Source: an uncultured Chitinophagaceae bacterium (GTDB lineage: Bacteria > Bacteroidota > Bacteroidia > Chitinophagales > Chitinophagaceae). Taken from it: a stretch of DNA of 39,034 nt. Positions 17,456-25,408 of this stretch are shown here, in pieces (position 1 is the stretch's first letter; each line of letters begins with the position of its first letter). Made by a program: the position numbers and the translations under genes. The notes under the pieces are model-generated. The model made no database searches. It worked only from the letters and a program-made list of their open reading frames with translations, and had not been told where the DNA came from. Where the stretch lies: NCBI GenBank assembly GCA_937919945.1, contig CALESY010000062.1:1-39034 (forward strand). The letters run 5' to 3'.

Positions 17456-17647
17456 ATGCAAGAAGGTATAATCAAATTCTTCAATGAAACCAAAGGTTTC
17501 GGTTTCATTAAGCCTGACAATGGCGGACAAGACATTTTCGTTCACGTATCAGGCCTGATAGACGAAGTTCGTGAAAACGACCGTGTGTCTTTCGAAGTAC
17601 AAAATGGTAAAAAAGGATTAAACGCGGTTAACGTAAAAGTTATCTAA
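17456..17647 (+). CDS. Cold-shock domain RNA-binding protein
   Basis: This 63-residue CspA-family OB-fold protein binds single-stranded RNA or DNA and melts RNA structure. The two RNP motifs are visible: KGFGFI (RNP1, about residues 13-18) and DIFVHV (RNP2, about 26-31). The closing NGKKGLNAVNVKVI is also family-typical. The length is standard. It has its own TAACTTTG promoter element, and a UUCG-tetraloop terminator directly follows. It is expressed separately from fdx-iscX or as a continuation of that transcript; the promoter makes separate expression likely. Confidence 0.95.
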   Translation: MQEGIIKFFNETKGFGFIKPDNGGQDIFVHVSGLIDEVRENDRVSFEVQNGKKGLNAVNVKVI

Positions 17648-17674
17648 TTTATACTTTTAAGAAGTTTAGTACAC

Positions 17675-17699
17675 AGCACACCTTCGGGTGTGCTTTTTT
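17675..17699 (+). terminator. Terminator of the cold-shock gene
   Basis: An 8-bp stem (AGCACACC / GGTGTGCT) with a TTCG tetraloop is followed by T6. It borders the stop codon of the convergent next gene. Confidence 0.9.
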
Positions 17700-18255
17700 A
17701 TTCTACCAACTTCTGTGCTGCACCTGGCAACATCTCCAATGTAGTAGTATTGATATCATACAACTGAGATAGTGGCACAGTTATATCTGTTTTATCAGGG
17801 CCTTGTATTACTACATCCGTACCATTAGCCTTCTTTTCTTTAATCCATACAAACGTAGTTTTTCGGATGCTTGTATTTCCCGCAGTTGCGTTAGCTTTCA
17901 GGTAACCAACGGTGCAGCCGGTATTGTGTATAGCCTTGCTGACATTACCTTTAATAACCAGATTGCGCCCCTCCATGTCTTGTGCAATGTAGTTTTCCCC
18001 CTCTTTGGCATATATCAGTACGGCACTACCTGCTGTAAACTTTACACGTTTGTTCATGCTATCTACCGCTGCTTTGTCAATAGGCTTATTGCCAGATGCT
18101 GCCAGATAATATGTTAAGTCATTCACCCCGGGTTTGATGATGCTAACGGTTGCACCTTTTTCGAGTATATACCAATCGGGCGTAAAAGATTGTGCTGTAG
18201 TGCGGGTAGTAATCAATAACACCAATACTACACATACGCTTATTAAATACTTCAT
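17698..18255 (-). CDS. Secreted hypothetical protein
   Basis: This protein of 185 residues has a signal peptide (MKYLISVCVVLVLLITTRTTAQ). The mature part is beta-rich with a DWYILEKGATVSIIKPG segment and a Cys at about position 130. No family is recognised. The signal peptide sets the start; a longer in-frame extension upstream reads intergenic sequence. It is convergent with the cold-shock gene. It is likely periplasmic or secreted, function unknown. Confidence 0.65.
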   Translation of the reverse strand: MKYLISVCVVLVLLITTRTTAQSFTPDWYILEKGATVSIIKPGVNDLTYYLAASGNKPIDKAAVDSMNKRVKFTAGSAVLIYAKEGENYIAQDMEGRNLVIKGNVSKAIHNTGCTVGYLKANATAGNTSIRKTTFVWIKEKKANGTDVVIQGPDKTDITVPLSQLYDINTTTLEMLPGAAQKLVE

Positions 18256-18364
18256 AGAGGTAAAAATAATACTTATTAAGACCAATAGACACCAGTTATC
18301 TCCCGCCCGTTTGAAGCAAAATGTTAAAACAACAGGCACAGATAATAGAAATAAAATATACAAA

Positions 18365-18396
18365 TTGAAAAAATAGCCATGTTTAGCCTATCTTTA
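18365..18396 (+). promoter_or_regulatory. Promoter candidate of the desaturase
   Basis: TTG at 18365-18367 is followed after 21 bases by TATCTTTA at 18389-18396 (one mismatch to TAnnTTTG). The start site would lie just before the ATG at 18418, and so supports that start. Confidence 0.4.
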
Positions 18397-18417
18397 CCAA
18401 AATATTTTTCCTTTTTA

Positions 18418-19518
18418 ATGTCCACTCAATCTTTGCCCCTTGTAAAATTTGCCCCTAAAGGTGCAGATAGCTTTTATGACAACGTGAAAACAAGGGTGAA
18501 TGAATACTTTGCTCAAAATGGTATTTCTAAGCACGGCAACCTTAAAATGTATATCAAGACAGCCGCTTTGCTTTGTATATACTTTGTGCCCTACGCCCTG
18601 ATAGTCAGCGGTCTGGCAAGTGTAAACATTGTATTGTTTTATGCGCTATGGCTTGTAATGGGTATCGGGTTGGCAAGCCTCGGCATGTCTGTAATGCACG
18701 ATAGCAACCACGAAGCCTACTCTGATAATAACTTTGTAAACACCCTGTTTGGCGGCACCCTCAACATACTGGGTGGCTACAGCCGCAACTGGCGTATGCA
18801 GCACAACATACTGCACCACACCTATACCAATGTGGACGGGCTGGATGAAGACATAGAAGCGGGCATATTGCTACGCATGTCGCCCAACAAAAAGAGGTAT
18901 GGCATACACAGATACCAACACCTGTATGCATGGCTGCTATACGGCATCATGAACATATATTGGGTAACCATAAAAGACTACAAAGGACTTATTAAATATC
19001 ACAAAACAGGGCTGCTGAAGAAAGAGAAAGTATCATTTGGTAGGGCTTTGGCAGAGTTGACTTTTTATAAACTGGTATTCTTTGGCTACGTGGTGGTATT
19101 GCCATTGTTGTTCTCTGGTATGGCGTGGCAGCATGTAGTGCTGGGCTTTGTGCTGATGCAGATGCTGGCAGGCTTGGTACTTGCCTGTGTGTTTCAGCTG
19201 GCGCACGTTATGCATACATCAGACTATGCAGAGCCCGATGAGATGAACAAAATGGAAAATAGCTGGGCTATACACCAACTGCTGAATACAGCCAATTTTT
19301 CGCCACGCAGCACCATCATGTCTTGGTTTATAGGCGGGCTTAACTATCAGATAGAACACCACCTGTTTCCGCATATATGCCATGTACACTATCCGCAATT
19401 ATCAAAAATAGTAGCACAAACTGCCCGCGAACACAACCTGCCCTACAACGTACAACCCACGTTTGTAGAAGCACTACTGGTACACGCCCGTATGCTTAGG
19501 GACTTGGGTAGGAAGTAG
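18418..19518 (+). CDS. Front-end membrane fatty acid desaturase
   Basis: This is a di-iron acyl desaturase of 366 residues. All three histidine boxes are present: HDSNH (94-98), HNILHH (129-134) and QIEHH (311-315). The Gln in the third box is the signature of front-end (delta-5/delta-6-like) desaturases. Four hydrophobic segments surround the boxes. No cytochrome b5 domain is fused, as is usual for bacterial members. It would introduce a double bond into membrane acyl chains, likely tuning fluidity; the proximity of a cold-shock gene is suggestive but separated by a gene of opposite strand. A start 13 codons earlier exists, but a promoter-like element overlaps it, favouring the ATG used here. 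Confidence 0.9.
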   Translation: MSTQSLPLVKFAPKGADSFYDNVKTRVNEYFAQNGISKHGNLKMYIKTAALLCIYFVPYALIVSGLASVNIVLFYALWLVMGIGLASLGMSVMHDSNHEAYSDNNFVNTLFGGTLNILGGYSRNWRMQHNILHHTYTNVDGLDEDIEAGILLRMSPNKKRYGIHRYQHLYAWLLYGIMNIYWVTIKDYKGLIKYHKTGLLKKEKVSFGRALAELTFYKLVFFGYVVVLPLLFSGMAWQHVVLGFVLMQMLAGLVLACVFQLAHVMHTSDYAEPDEMNKMENSWAIHQLLNTANFSPRSTIMSWFIGGLNYQIEHHLFPHICHVHYPQLSKIVAQTAREHNLPYNVQPTFVEALLVHARMLRDLGRK

Positions 19519-19637
19519 TGGAACTTTTGTAAGATTTCTTATTTTAGCTTGTTGAATGACTATTGACATCAAATATTAAGTTTTGATATAATCGCATTCA
19601 ATATGAACAAATGTACAATTAATTACATTTTTTATAG

Positions 19638-19645
19638 TACTTTTG
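19638..19645 (+). promoter_or_regulatory. -7 element of the methyltransferase-nuclease cassette
   Basis: TACTTTTG fits TAnnTTTG, 35 bases before the ATG. The -33 region lacks a clear TTTG. A perfect 12-base palindrome (TATAAATTTATA) lies just downstream, at 19656-19667. Confidence 0.45.
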
Positions 19646-19679
19646 TGCATATCAGTATAAATTTATATCATCGACTTAA

Positions 19680-20585
19680 ATGAACTACCGAGGAGGTAAA
19701 ATATACGCTGGTGATTGTCTTAAAATTATGAAAAAGATTGAAAACCAATCTGTTGACATGATTTTGTGCGATCTTCCATATGGCACTACACAGAATAAGT
19801 GGGATAGTGTAATCCCCCTAGACGAACTTTGGGCAGAATATAAACGCATTATAAAACCGAAAGGGGTTATCGCACTTTCTTCACAAGGCATTTTCACGGC
19901 TCGTTTGATTTTAAGTAATGAAGCGTGGTTTCGCTATAAATTCGTGTGGGTGAAAAGCAAGCCTACTAACTTTTTGAATGCACGGCGTCAACCACTTCGC
20001 CAACATGAAGATATTTGTGTCTTTTACGGAAGCCAACCCGATTACAATCCGGTAATGTCGCCGGGAGAACCGTATAATAAAGGCATTAGGAAGGCACAAT
20101 ACACAGGCAGCTACGGCGATTTCAAGCCTGTGCAAGTGAAGAGCGATGGTGAACGTTTTCCGACAGATACGCTTTATTGCAAGACAGCAGAAAGTGAAGC
20201 AGGTGGCCGCGTTTGGCACCCTACACAAAAACCCGTTGCTTTAGGACGTTACCTTATCCGCATGTTTACAAAAGAAAATGACGTTGTCCTAGACAATGCT
20301 TTTGGCAGCGGAAGTTTTCTCGTGGCGGCGGCATTGGAGCAACGCCGTTTTATAGGAATTGAAAAGAACGAGGAAGTTCATCTCTTTAAAGAAAAGCAAA
20401 TTGATTATATCAAGGTTGCGAAACAGAGGCTTTTAGAAGTTGAAGAAGCTTTCAAAAAGCAAGAAACCGCACCACCAATCTTTTCTGAATTGCAGCCATC
20501 GGCCAGAGTGGAACAGTTAAATAGACGTGGCATGGTTGATATTAACGCATTAATCTCCACCATACCAACATTACCATATGAGTAA
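19680..20585 (+). CDS. Beta-class DNA methyltransferase, N6-adenine type likely
   Basis: This 301-residue SAM-dependent DNA methyltransferase has its motifs in beta-class order. The catalytic motif IV DLPYGTT (residues 31-37) comes first; then the HPTQKP motif (180-185); then the SAM-binding motif I DNAFGSGS (205-212) and FIGIEKNEE. DLPY instead of DPPY is common in phage-like members. The recognition region lies between. The gene overlaps the 905-residue protein by eight bases, so translation is coupled. Together they form a restriction-modification-like cassette. Ile codon use is unlike its neighbours (ATA in only 4 of 21 Ile), suggesting transfer. The target sequence is unknown; N4-cytosine cannot be excluded. 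Confidence 0.88.
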   Translation: MNYRGGKIYAGDCLKIMKKIENQSVDMILCDLPYGTTQNKWDSVIPLDELWAEYKRIIKPKGVIALSSQGIFTARLILSNEAWFRYKFVWVKSKPTNFLNARRQPLRQHEDICVFYGSQPDYNPVMSPGEPYNKGIRKAQYTGSYGDFKPVQVKSDGERFPTDTLYCKTAESEAGGRVWHPTQKPVALGRYLIRMFTKENDVVLDNAFGSGSFLVAAALEQRRFIGIEKNEEVHLFKEKQIDYIKVAKQRLLEVEEAFKKQETAPPIFSELQPSARVEQLNRRGMVDINALISTIPTLPYE

Positions 20586-23295
20586 ACAAATTGCCGCTTA
20601 TAACGAAAGGTCATGGGCAATAGATCTTATCGGGCATATTAAGCGTATTGTCTCTCAAAACAATAAGTCAATCAAAGATGCCGGAGGAGAACAGACAATA
20701 AGAACTGATGGCAGCAGCCTATTTCCCGATGTTCTTTTATTTGGAGATCGCTCCACAGCTCGCATATTGCAAGGGTGGGAACTTAAAATGCCAGATACTG
20801 ATATCAATGATTTTGAGTTTCGTAGAAATGCAGAGACTAAAGCTCGTGCCCTTGGCCTTGATAGTTTTCTCCTATGGAATGTTTCTAATGCGCGTCTATA
20901 TACGCGTGACCCACACACCAACATATTTTCCTGTATTGAGCAATGGGATGATCTTGCTGATATCACTACCCGTACTGCCGTTTTCCCGAACAGGCATAGA
21001 TGGGAAATTTTGGCAACTGAAATCATAGGTTACCTAAACGATTTATTTGATAGAGGAGCGTTAGAAGGCAGGCAATTTATCGAAGCTTACCGTAGCGGTG
21101 GTGTTACCGCGCTTATAATGGAGAATGCGGGTGAATCAAAAGATGCCATCATAGCAGCAGCGCGGCAAAATGCTCGTTTGCGTGCACAGATGATCCTTTG
21201 GTGGGAGCGTTACGGTGCTGAATATGGCTCCACTTCAATGGAACAAGCTCTTGCGCAAGCAATTATATCGAACTGGATAGGAAAAATTCTTTTTGCACAT
21301 ATCCTTCGCGAAACTGATATACGTGCACAGCAAGTTGCAACAATTAACGACCAAACAACTCCTGTTCAAGCATTGGATTTGTTCAGGCAATTATCGGAAG
21401 ATTGTAACTTTTGGACCATCTTTTCCGACAGTATAGGTCTTAGTGTGATTCCCATGAGAGCGTGGGGTCAACTAAAACAATTTAATCATTTACTTAATGA
21501 TTTGAGAGTTGGCTCTGTCGACCAGGCTCAGTTATCAGGTATATTGGAGGCTACCGTAGAAGTTGCGACACGCAAATTGCGAGGCCAGTATCCAACGCCG
21601 TTAGAATTGGCAAAACTTCTAGTGCATATTTGCGTACGTAACATAGAAACTGACAAGATAATTGACCCATGTTGTGGCAGTGGAACTATCGTTCGTGCTG
21701 CCCTTGAGCAAAAACTGACTTCTGGTATTGGTGGAGAACAGGCATCAAGCACAGTTTATGCATCAGATCAAGACCCGCAGGCCTTACAAATAGCAACATT
21801 TGCACTTGCTAATCCAAGCCTTATGCATACGCCTTTGCGTATTTTTCAAAAGGACGCTTTCTCTTTATTACCCGATACTACTGTCGAATTCAGAAATCCG
21901 TCAAATGGGAATCTGTTTTCTGAACAGCTTGGAACATTTCAGGCGATTGCCAGCAATCTACCATTCGTAGCCCAAGCAGGGCGAAAGCAATATGGGAATG
22001 CTTTACAAAATGTCTATTCTAGGATGTTTGCCGGTAATGATTTTACAGGTCGCGCAGATGTTGCAGCATATCTTCCATTTTCATTACATCCACTTTTAGA
22101 TAAGGACGGACGTCTTGGTATCATTATTACAAACGCTTGGCTAGGCACCGAATGGGGTGACGATTTTTATAGGCAATTGAATCGATATTATGACTTGAAA
22201 TGTGTTATCACATCTGGCGCAGGAAGATGGTTCAAAAACAGTGAAGTTGTAACCAACATCCTGATTATGGACAAAAAGGTTGACGAAGAACAATTAAGTG
22301 GAGATATAAAATTCATAGTACTAACTCGCCCGCTTGAAGAAATGGCGGATGATGAAGCCGTACAGATTGCCGCCGCTCAAATAGAGATTGGACAGACGCA
22401 AAACGATACAATGACAATACGGTCTGTCAGTCAGGAAAGCATGGGTGCGTTTAGGCTAATCGGTATGGGAGGAAATGCACAATTTGTAAACTGTGATTGG
22501 GTACTTCAATTGCCATTAGTTCCATTGAAAAATATATTTGATATTCGGCGTGGGGAACGCAGAGGCATGAATCAACTATTTTATCCAAAACCCGGTCATG
22601 GTATTGAAGCTGAATATATAAAGCCACTGGCAAAGAGTCCTACCGAATTTATAAGGTTAAGTATGTCACCAACTAAGGAAGCTTTTGCTTGTTCACGGTC
22701 CGAAGATGAACTGGAGCAACTTGGTCATACGGGAGCATTAAACTGGATTAAGAGCTTCAATAGCCAAGAGAATATTGAGAAACTTTCAAAATCTGGTCTT
22801 CATTGGTATGAAATGAATACCGAAAATCTTGCTGACCTTGTTATGTTTATCAACTATGGCGAACGTCTTTTTGTAGGCCGTGTAGATCCGCCCTCATTTG
22901 CAGATCAAAGGCTTGTACTACTCAAACCCAAAGAGGAAATTGATATTGAACTTTTCCATGCGGTTTTAAATAGCGCAATATCAATGTTTATTATAGAGGG
23001 TATGGGATTCGGAAGAGGCCTTGGTGCGCTTGACCTCAATAAAGATCGTATTGAAGATTACATGCAGATGCTTGACGTTAGTAAACTTGATGAAGAGGGA
23101 ATTGCAAGTATAAAGGCTGCATTTATACCAGTGATGCAGCGAGATATACTCTCTGTTGCAGACGAGCTGGAACAGGTTGATAGAATTGCTTTTGATGATG
23201 CTATAATTACTTCTTTCCGACTGGATGTTTCAAGGGCAGATATTTATGACTCTCTTCTTTCATTAGTCGAAATTAGAAGAACAGTAACAGAATAA
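20578..23295 (+). CDS. Type IIG-like restriction enzyme: PD-(D/E)xK + gamma-class methyltransferase fusion
   Basis: This large protein (905 residues) combines cleavage and modification. The N-terminal ~120 residues contain FPDV (Pro50-Asp51) and WELKMP (Glu68-x-Lys70), the spacing of a PD-(D/E)xK nuclease. A helical linker spans about 170-330. The methyltransferase domain follows: QYPTPLELA, motif I DPCCGSGT (363-370), and the catalytic motif NLPF (460-463, with Leu in place of the first Pro of NPPF/Y). A probable target-recognition region follows (about 645-820). This is the layout of Type IIG/IIS enzymes, in which a separate methyltransferase protects the second strand of an asymmetric site. 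It follows the beta-class gene with an eight-base overlap. Nuclease activity and the site are unproven. Confidence 0.75.
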   Translation: MSKQIAAYNERSWAIDLIGHIKRIVSQNNKSIKDAGGEQTIRTDGSSLFPDVLLFGDRSTARILQGWELKMPDTDINDFEFRRNAETKARALGLDSFLLWNVSNARLYTRDPHTNIFSCIEQWDDLADITTRTAVFPNRHRWEILATEIIGYLNDLFDRGALEGRQFIEAYRSGGVTALIMENAGESKDAIIAAARQNARLRAQMILWWERYGAEYGSTSMEQALAQAIISNWIGKILFAHILRETDIRAQQVATINDQTTPVQALDLFRQLSEDCNFWTIFSDSIGLSVIPMRAWGQLKQFNHLLNDLRVGSVDQAQLSGILEATVEVATRKLRGQYPTPLELAKLLVHICVRNIETDKIIDPCCGSGTIVRAALEQKLTSGIGGEQASSTVYASDQDPQALQIATFALANPSLMHTPLRIFQKDAFSLLPDTTVEFRNPSNGNLFSEQLGTFQAIASNLPFVAQAGRKQYGNALQNVYSRMFAGNDFTGRADVAAYLPFSLHPLLDKDGRLGIIITNAWLGTEWGDDFYRQLNRYYDLKCVITSGAGRWFKNSEVVTNILIMDKKVDEEQLSGDIKFIVLTRPLEEMADDEAVQIAAAQIEIGQTQNDTMTIRSVSQESMGAFRLIGMGGNAQFVNCDWVLQLPLVPLKNIFDIRRGERRGMNQLFYPKPGHGIEAEYIKPLAKSPTEFIRLSMSPTKEAFACSRSEDELEQLGHTGALNWIKSFNSQENIEKLSKSGLHWYEMNTENLADLVMFINYGERLFVGRVDPPSFADQRLVLLKPKEEIDIELFHAVLNSAISMFIIEGMGFGRGLGALDLNKDRIEDYMQMLDVSKLDEEGIASIKAAFIPVMQRDILSVADELEQVDRIAFDDAIITSFRLDVSRADIYDSLLSLVEIRRTVTE

Positions 23296-23452
23296 AAAGC
23301 ATAATTATAATAGTTCTGTTGCTGTAAGCTCAAATATTTACAATTATCGAATAGACACTGATAAATTTTCAAGAGGCAATTTAATATAATAACAATATTT
23401 ACGTATATTTGCTATAGTAAATCGCTCTTTGAAATCGTATCGCCTTTCTGGT

Positions 23453-23492
23453 AAAAATGTTGCAAAAACACAAAAACTGTGAATTTGCAACA
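23453..23492 (-). terminator. Terminator of the csaA transcript
   Basis: On the minus strand, 15-base arms (23492-23478 with 23472-23458, 13 pairs) with a 5-base loop are followed by T5. It lies 30 bases after the csaA stop. Confidence 0.7.
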
Positions 23493-23522
23493 AAACGCAA
23501 CAAATAACATTATTTTATACTA

Positions 23523-23858
23523 TCAGCCTATCTTCGTACCATTCGGTACGGGCTTGTCGGTAGTAGTAAGTGCAATGTTGCCGTCGGCATCTGCAAAGCC
23601 AGTTACCAGGCATTGCGACATGAAATCTGCAATCTGCTTTTCGGGGAAGTTGATAACGGCCACTATCTGTTTGCCTACCAGCTCTTCTTTGGTGTATAAA
23701 GCGGTTATCTGGGCACTGCTCCACTTTATGCCCTGTTCGCCAAAGTCTATCTTCAGTTTGTAGGCTGGCTTCTTAGCCTTGGGGAAATCGTGTACTTCCA
23801 ATATAGTACCTGCATACAAGCCAACACGTTCAAAATCTTGCCAGCTTATAGGGTCCAT
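23523..23858 (-). CDS. csaA: CsaA tRNA-binding-domain protein / export chaperone
   Basis: This 111-residue protein consists of a single EMAP/tRNA-binding OB-fold domain. It shows the FERVGLYAGTILEVHDFPKAKKPAYKLKIDFG opening, the SSAQIT motif, VVAVINFPEKQIADFMSQCLVTG-type core and a closing PVPNGTKIG, all as in CsaA. The protein is a dimer proposed to bind tRNA and to act as a secretion-related chaperone. The two-base gap to the upstream membrane-protein gene suggests one transcript. It ends before a strong hairpin terminator. Length and start are standard. Confidence 0.93.
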   Translation of the reverse strand: MDPISWQDFERVGLYAGTILEVHDFPKAKKPAYKLKIDFGEQGIKWSSAQITALYTKEELVGKQIVAVINFPEKQIADFMSQCLVTGFADADGNIALTTTDKPVPNGTKIG

Positions 23859-23860
23859 AT

Positions 23861-24145
23861 TTAAGATATTGCTTTCATCATGGAATATACCAACATAGCT
23901 AATGCAAACAGGCCATAATAGAAATAATTTACCCTGTTGCTGGTCTTGTAGTAACGCTTCACCTTATCCTGAAATGTATTTTTTATACCTTGCTTGCTGA
24001 TGGGTATGAGGGATACATAAAACACCTCGCCGAAATGTTTACCCAAGCCTTTAGAGTAAACCATGTATATCTTGGTCAGAAAGAAAGCTAAAACAATGAA
24101 TATAAGTGCGAATGGGCCAATTTCAACAATCAGGCTACGAATCAT
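23861..24145 (-). CDS. Small two-helix membrane protein, unknown
   Basis: This 94-residue protein has two hydrophobic segments (about residues 8-27 and 73-91) separated by a basic loop rich in Lys/Arg (KQGIKNTFQDKVKRYYKTSNR). No family is recognised. It is two bases upstream of csaA on the same strand, so it is probably cotranscribed. The topology, with a cytoplasmic or periplasmic basic loop, cannot be settled from sequence. Confidence 0.7.
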   Translation of the reverse strand: MIRSLIVEIGPFALIFIVLAFFLTKIYMVYSKGLGKHFGEVFYVSLIPISKQGIKNTFQDKVKRYYKTSNRVNYFYYGLFALAMLVYSMMKAIS

Positions 24146-24199
24146 ACTATTTTAAACAGATTTAGGTCAGGTCGTTTATCCCTTAATATTTTATATAAT

Positions 24200-24223
24200 A
24201 AATAATTCACACATGAATAATTT
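24200..24223. repeat. Inverted repeat in a divergent promoter region
   Basis: AAATAATTCA / TGAATAATTT (nine of ten pairs, CACA spacer) lies between the minus-strand csaA group and the plus-strand hypothetical gene. It is a possible operator; AT richness makes chance likely. Confidence 0.25.
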
Positions 24224-24277
24224 ATCATTTACAAATGTAAGGGAGGAATTTCAATAAACGTTCAAGAAAATAGCAAT

Positions 24278-24309
24278 ATTGACGAAAATCAATAAACTGG
24301 TTAGATTTG
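24278..24309 (+). promoter_or_regulatory. Promoter of the 136-residue hypothetical gene
   Basis: ATTG (24278-24281) is followed after 20 bases by TAGATTTG (24302-24309). The ATG starts seven bases after the -7 element, again nearly leaderless. Confidence 0.6.
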
Positions 24310-24316
24310 AAATGTC

Positions 24317-24727
24317 ATGTTGAAAAAGGATATTCTTGCCAAACTCTATTCCTTCAGGGGGATGGATAAGTACGCTACTTTCGGCAAAGCACAATCGGGC
24401 ATCATTCACAGCCCCGACGATCAGCAGGATATCATCAGCAACATACTCGATACCTGTTGCAAAGAATTGATAATAGAATTGGAAAGCACCAAGCGGACGA
24501 GTAAAACAATTCTCAAAAGCATCATAACCAAATACATGGATACCATACTGCAGGCTGAAGTAAATGCAGAGAACAAAGACTTTGGCTATCATCTTTGTTA
24601 CTTCCTTGCCGAAAAAACAGGGGTAGATATCTGGCGGCAATCCGATACCAAAGTATGGGGTTACTGGAAGGTGGAAGAAAACAAACTAAAGAGCGTAACA
24701 CGCATCAGGCGTAGTAAAAAAACATGA
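24317..24727 (+). CDS. Hypothetical protein, cytosolic
   Basis: This 136-residue soluble protein has no signal peptide. The N-terminal two-thirds are helical (AKLYSFRGMDKYATFG, DIISNILDTCCKELIIELEST, TILKSIITKYMDTILQ). The end is KVWGYWKVEENKLKSVTRIRRSKK, with a basic tail. Two adjacent Cys (about residues 47-48) are notable. I do not recognise the family. A good promoter directly in front supports it as a real gene. Confidence 0.65.
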   Translation: MLKKDILAKLYSFRGMDKYATFGKAQSGIIHSPDDQQDIISNILDTCCKELIIELESTKRTSKTILKSIITKYMDTILQAEVNAENKDFGYHLCYFLAEKTGVDIWRQSDTKVWGYWKVEENKLKSVTRIRRSKKT

Positions 24728-24813
24728 ATACCCATTAGCACGGATGCTTAATACCTGTTTACAGGTATGGTGTACCCCATTCCTCATATCTATTTTTACC
24801 TGAAATAGTCTAT

Positions 24814-25311
24814 ATGAAAAAACTCACATCTCTCATTACTGCTATTGCAGTGATTATTACTTTCAGCATAGTTGCCTGTAAAAAGAAGAGCACAACAACT
24901 ACGCCAACAAACAACACTACCACAACTGCCTGCAATGGCAAAAACCTGTGCTTTAAATTAGACGGTACAGAGCAATCTCATAACGGTACATGGAAGGTGC
25001 TCAGCAATCGTTATCGTGTATATTGGGAAGAAACATCGGGCAGCAACTATAAGAATATTGAATTAGACATTTACGGCACTACAACTGGTAAATACACTGT
25101 TGCTGCCAACCCTACTACAGGACAGGCAGGATTTCAATACTATATTAAAGACGGCAGCGGCGAAAAGAACATACAAGGACAGTCAGGCACTGTAGAACTG
25201 ACAGGAATTGGCAGTAACGACATTACGGGCAAATTCACCATTTCGGCTAAAGATGCATCCGGTAAAAGCTATGAAATAACCGAAGGGAACTTTGTAGCTG
25301 TACCTAAATAA
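24814..25311 (+). CDS. Small lipoprotein
   Basis: This 165-residue protein has a lipoprotein signal peptide with lipobox IVAC (Cys22), followed by KKKS and a Thr-rich low-complexity linker (TTTTPTNNTTTT). The mature domain (about 40-165) is beta-rich with a possible disulfide (two Cys near 39 and 46). This is like the small calycin-like or jellyroll lipoproteins of Bacteroidota. No function can be assigned. It has its own downstream hairpin, so it is probably a single-gene transcript. Confidence 0.78.
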   Translation: MKKLTSLITAIAVIITFSIVACKKKSTTTTPTNNTTTTACNGKNLCFKLDGTEQSHNGTWKVLSNRYRVYWEETSGSNYKNIELDIYGTTTGKYTVAANPTTGQAGFQYYIKDGSGEKNIQGQSGTVELTGIGSNDITGKFTISAKDASGKSYEITEGNFVAVPK

Positions 25312-25330
25312 GAGCCTTTTACAATTTCAG

Positions 25331-25360
25331 AAATAGCAGGTATATAAGGTCTGCTATTTT
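25331..25360 (+). terminator. Terminator of the lipoprotein gene
   Basis: AAATAGCAG / CTGCTATTT (nine-base stem, 11-base loop) is followed by TGTTT. It is moderately strong. Confidence 0.6.
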
Positions 25361-25408
25361 GTTTATCCTTTATATTCAATATCATTGCATAGAGGATAAA
25401 CACGCAAT

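Noticed and set aside
19690..19696. AGGAGGT Shine-Dalgarno-like sequence inside the methyltransferase start
   Set aside because: It encodes Arg-Gly-Gly in frame and has no start codon at a usable distance downstream. Genes here generally lack Shine-Dalgarno sites.
23458..23492. Long hairpin next to the restriction cassette as a mobile-element end
   Set aside because: It lacks a matching partner on the other side of the cassette, and with its T run on the minus strand it is well explained as the csaA terminator.
19519..23522. Integration site or direct repeats flanking the cassette
   Set aside because: No tRNA, integrase or clear direct repeats were seen by eye in either flank.
23479..23763. 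Plus-strand frame opposite csaA
   Set aside because: CsaA on the minus strand has full family motifs; the plus-strand frame has none and overlaps it almost completely.
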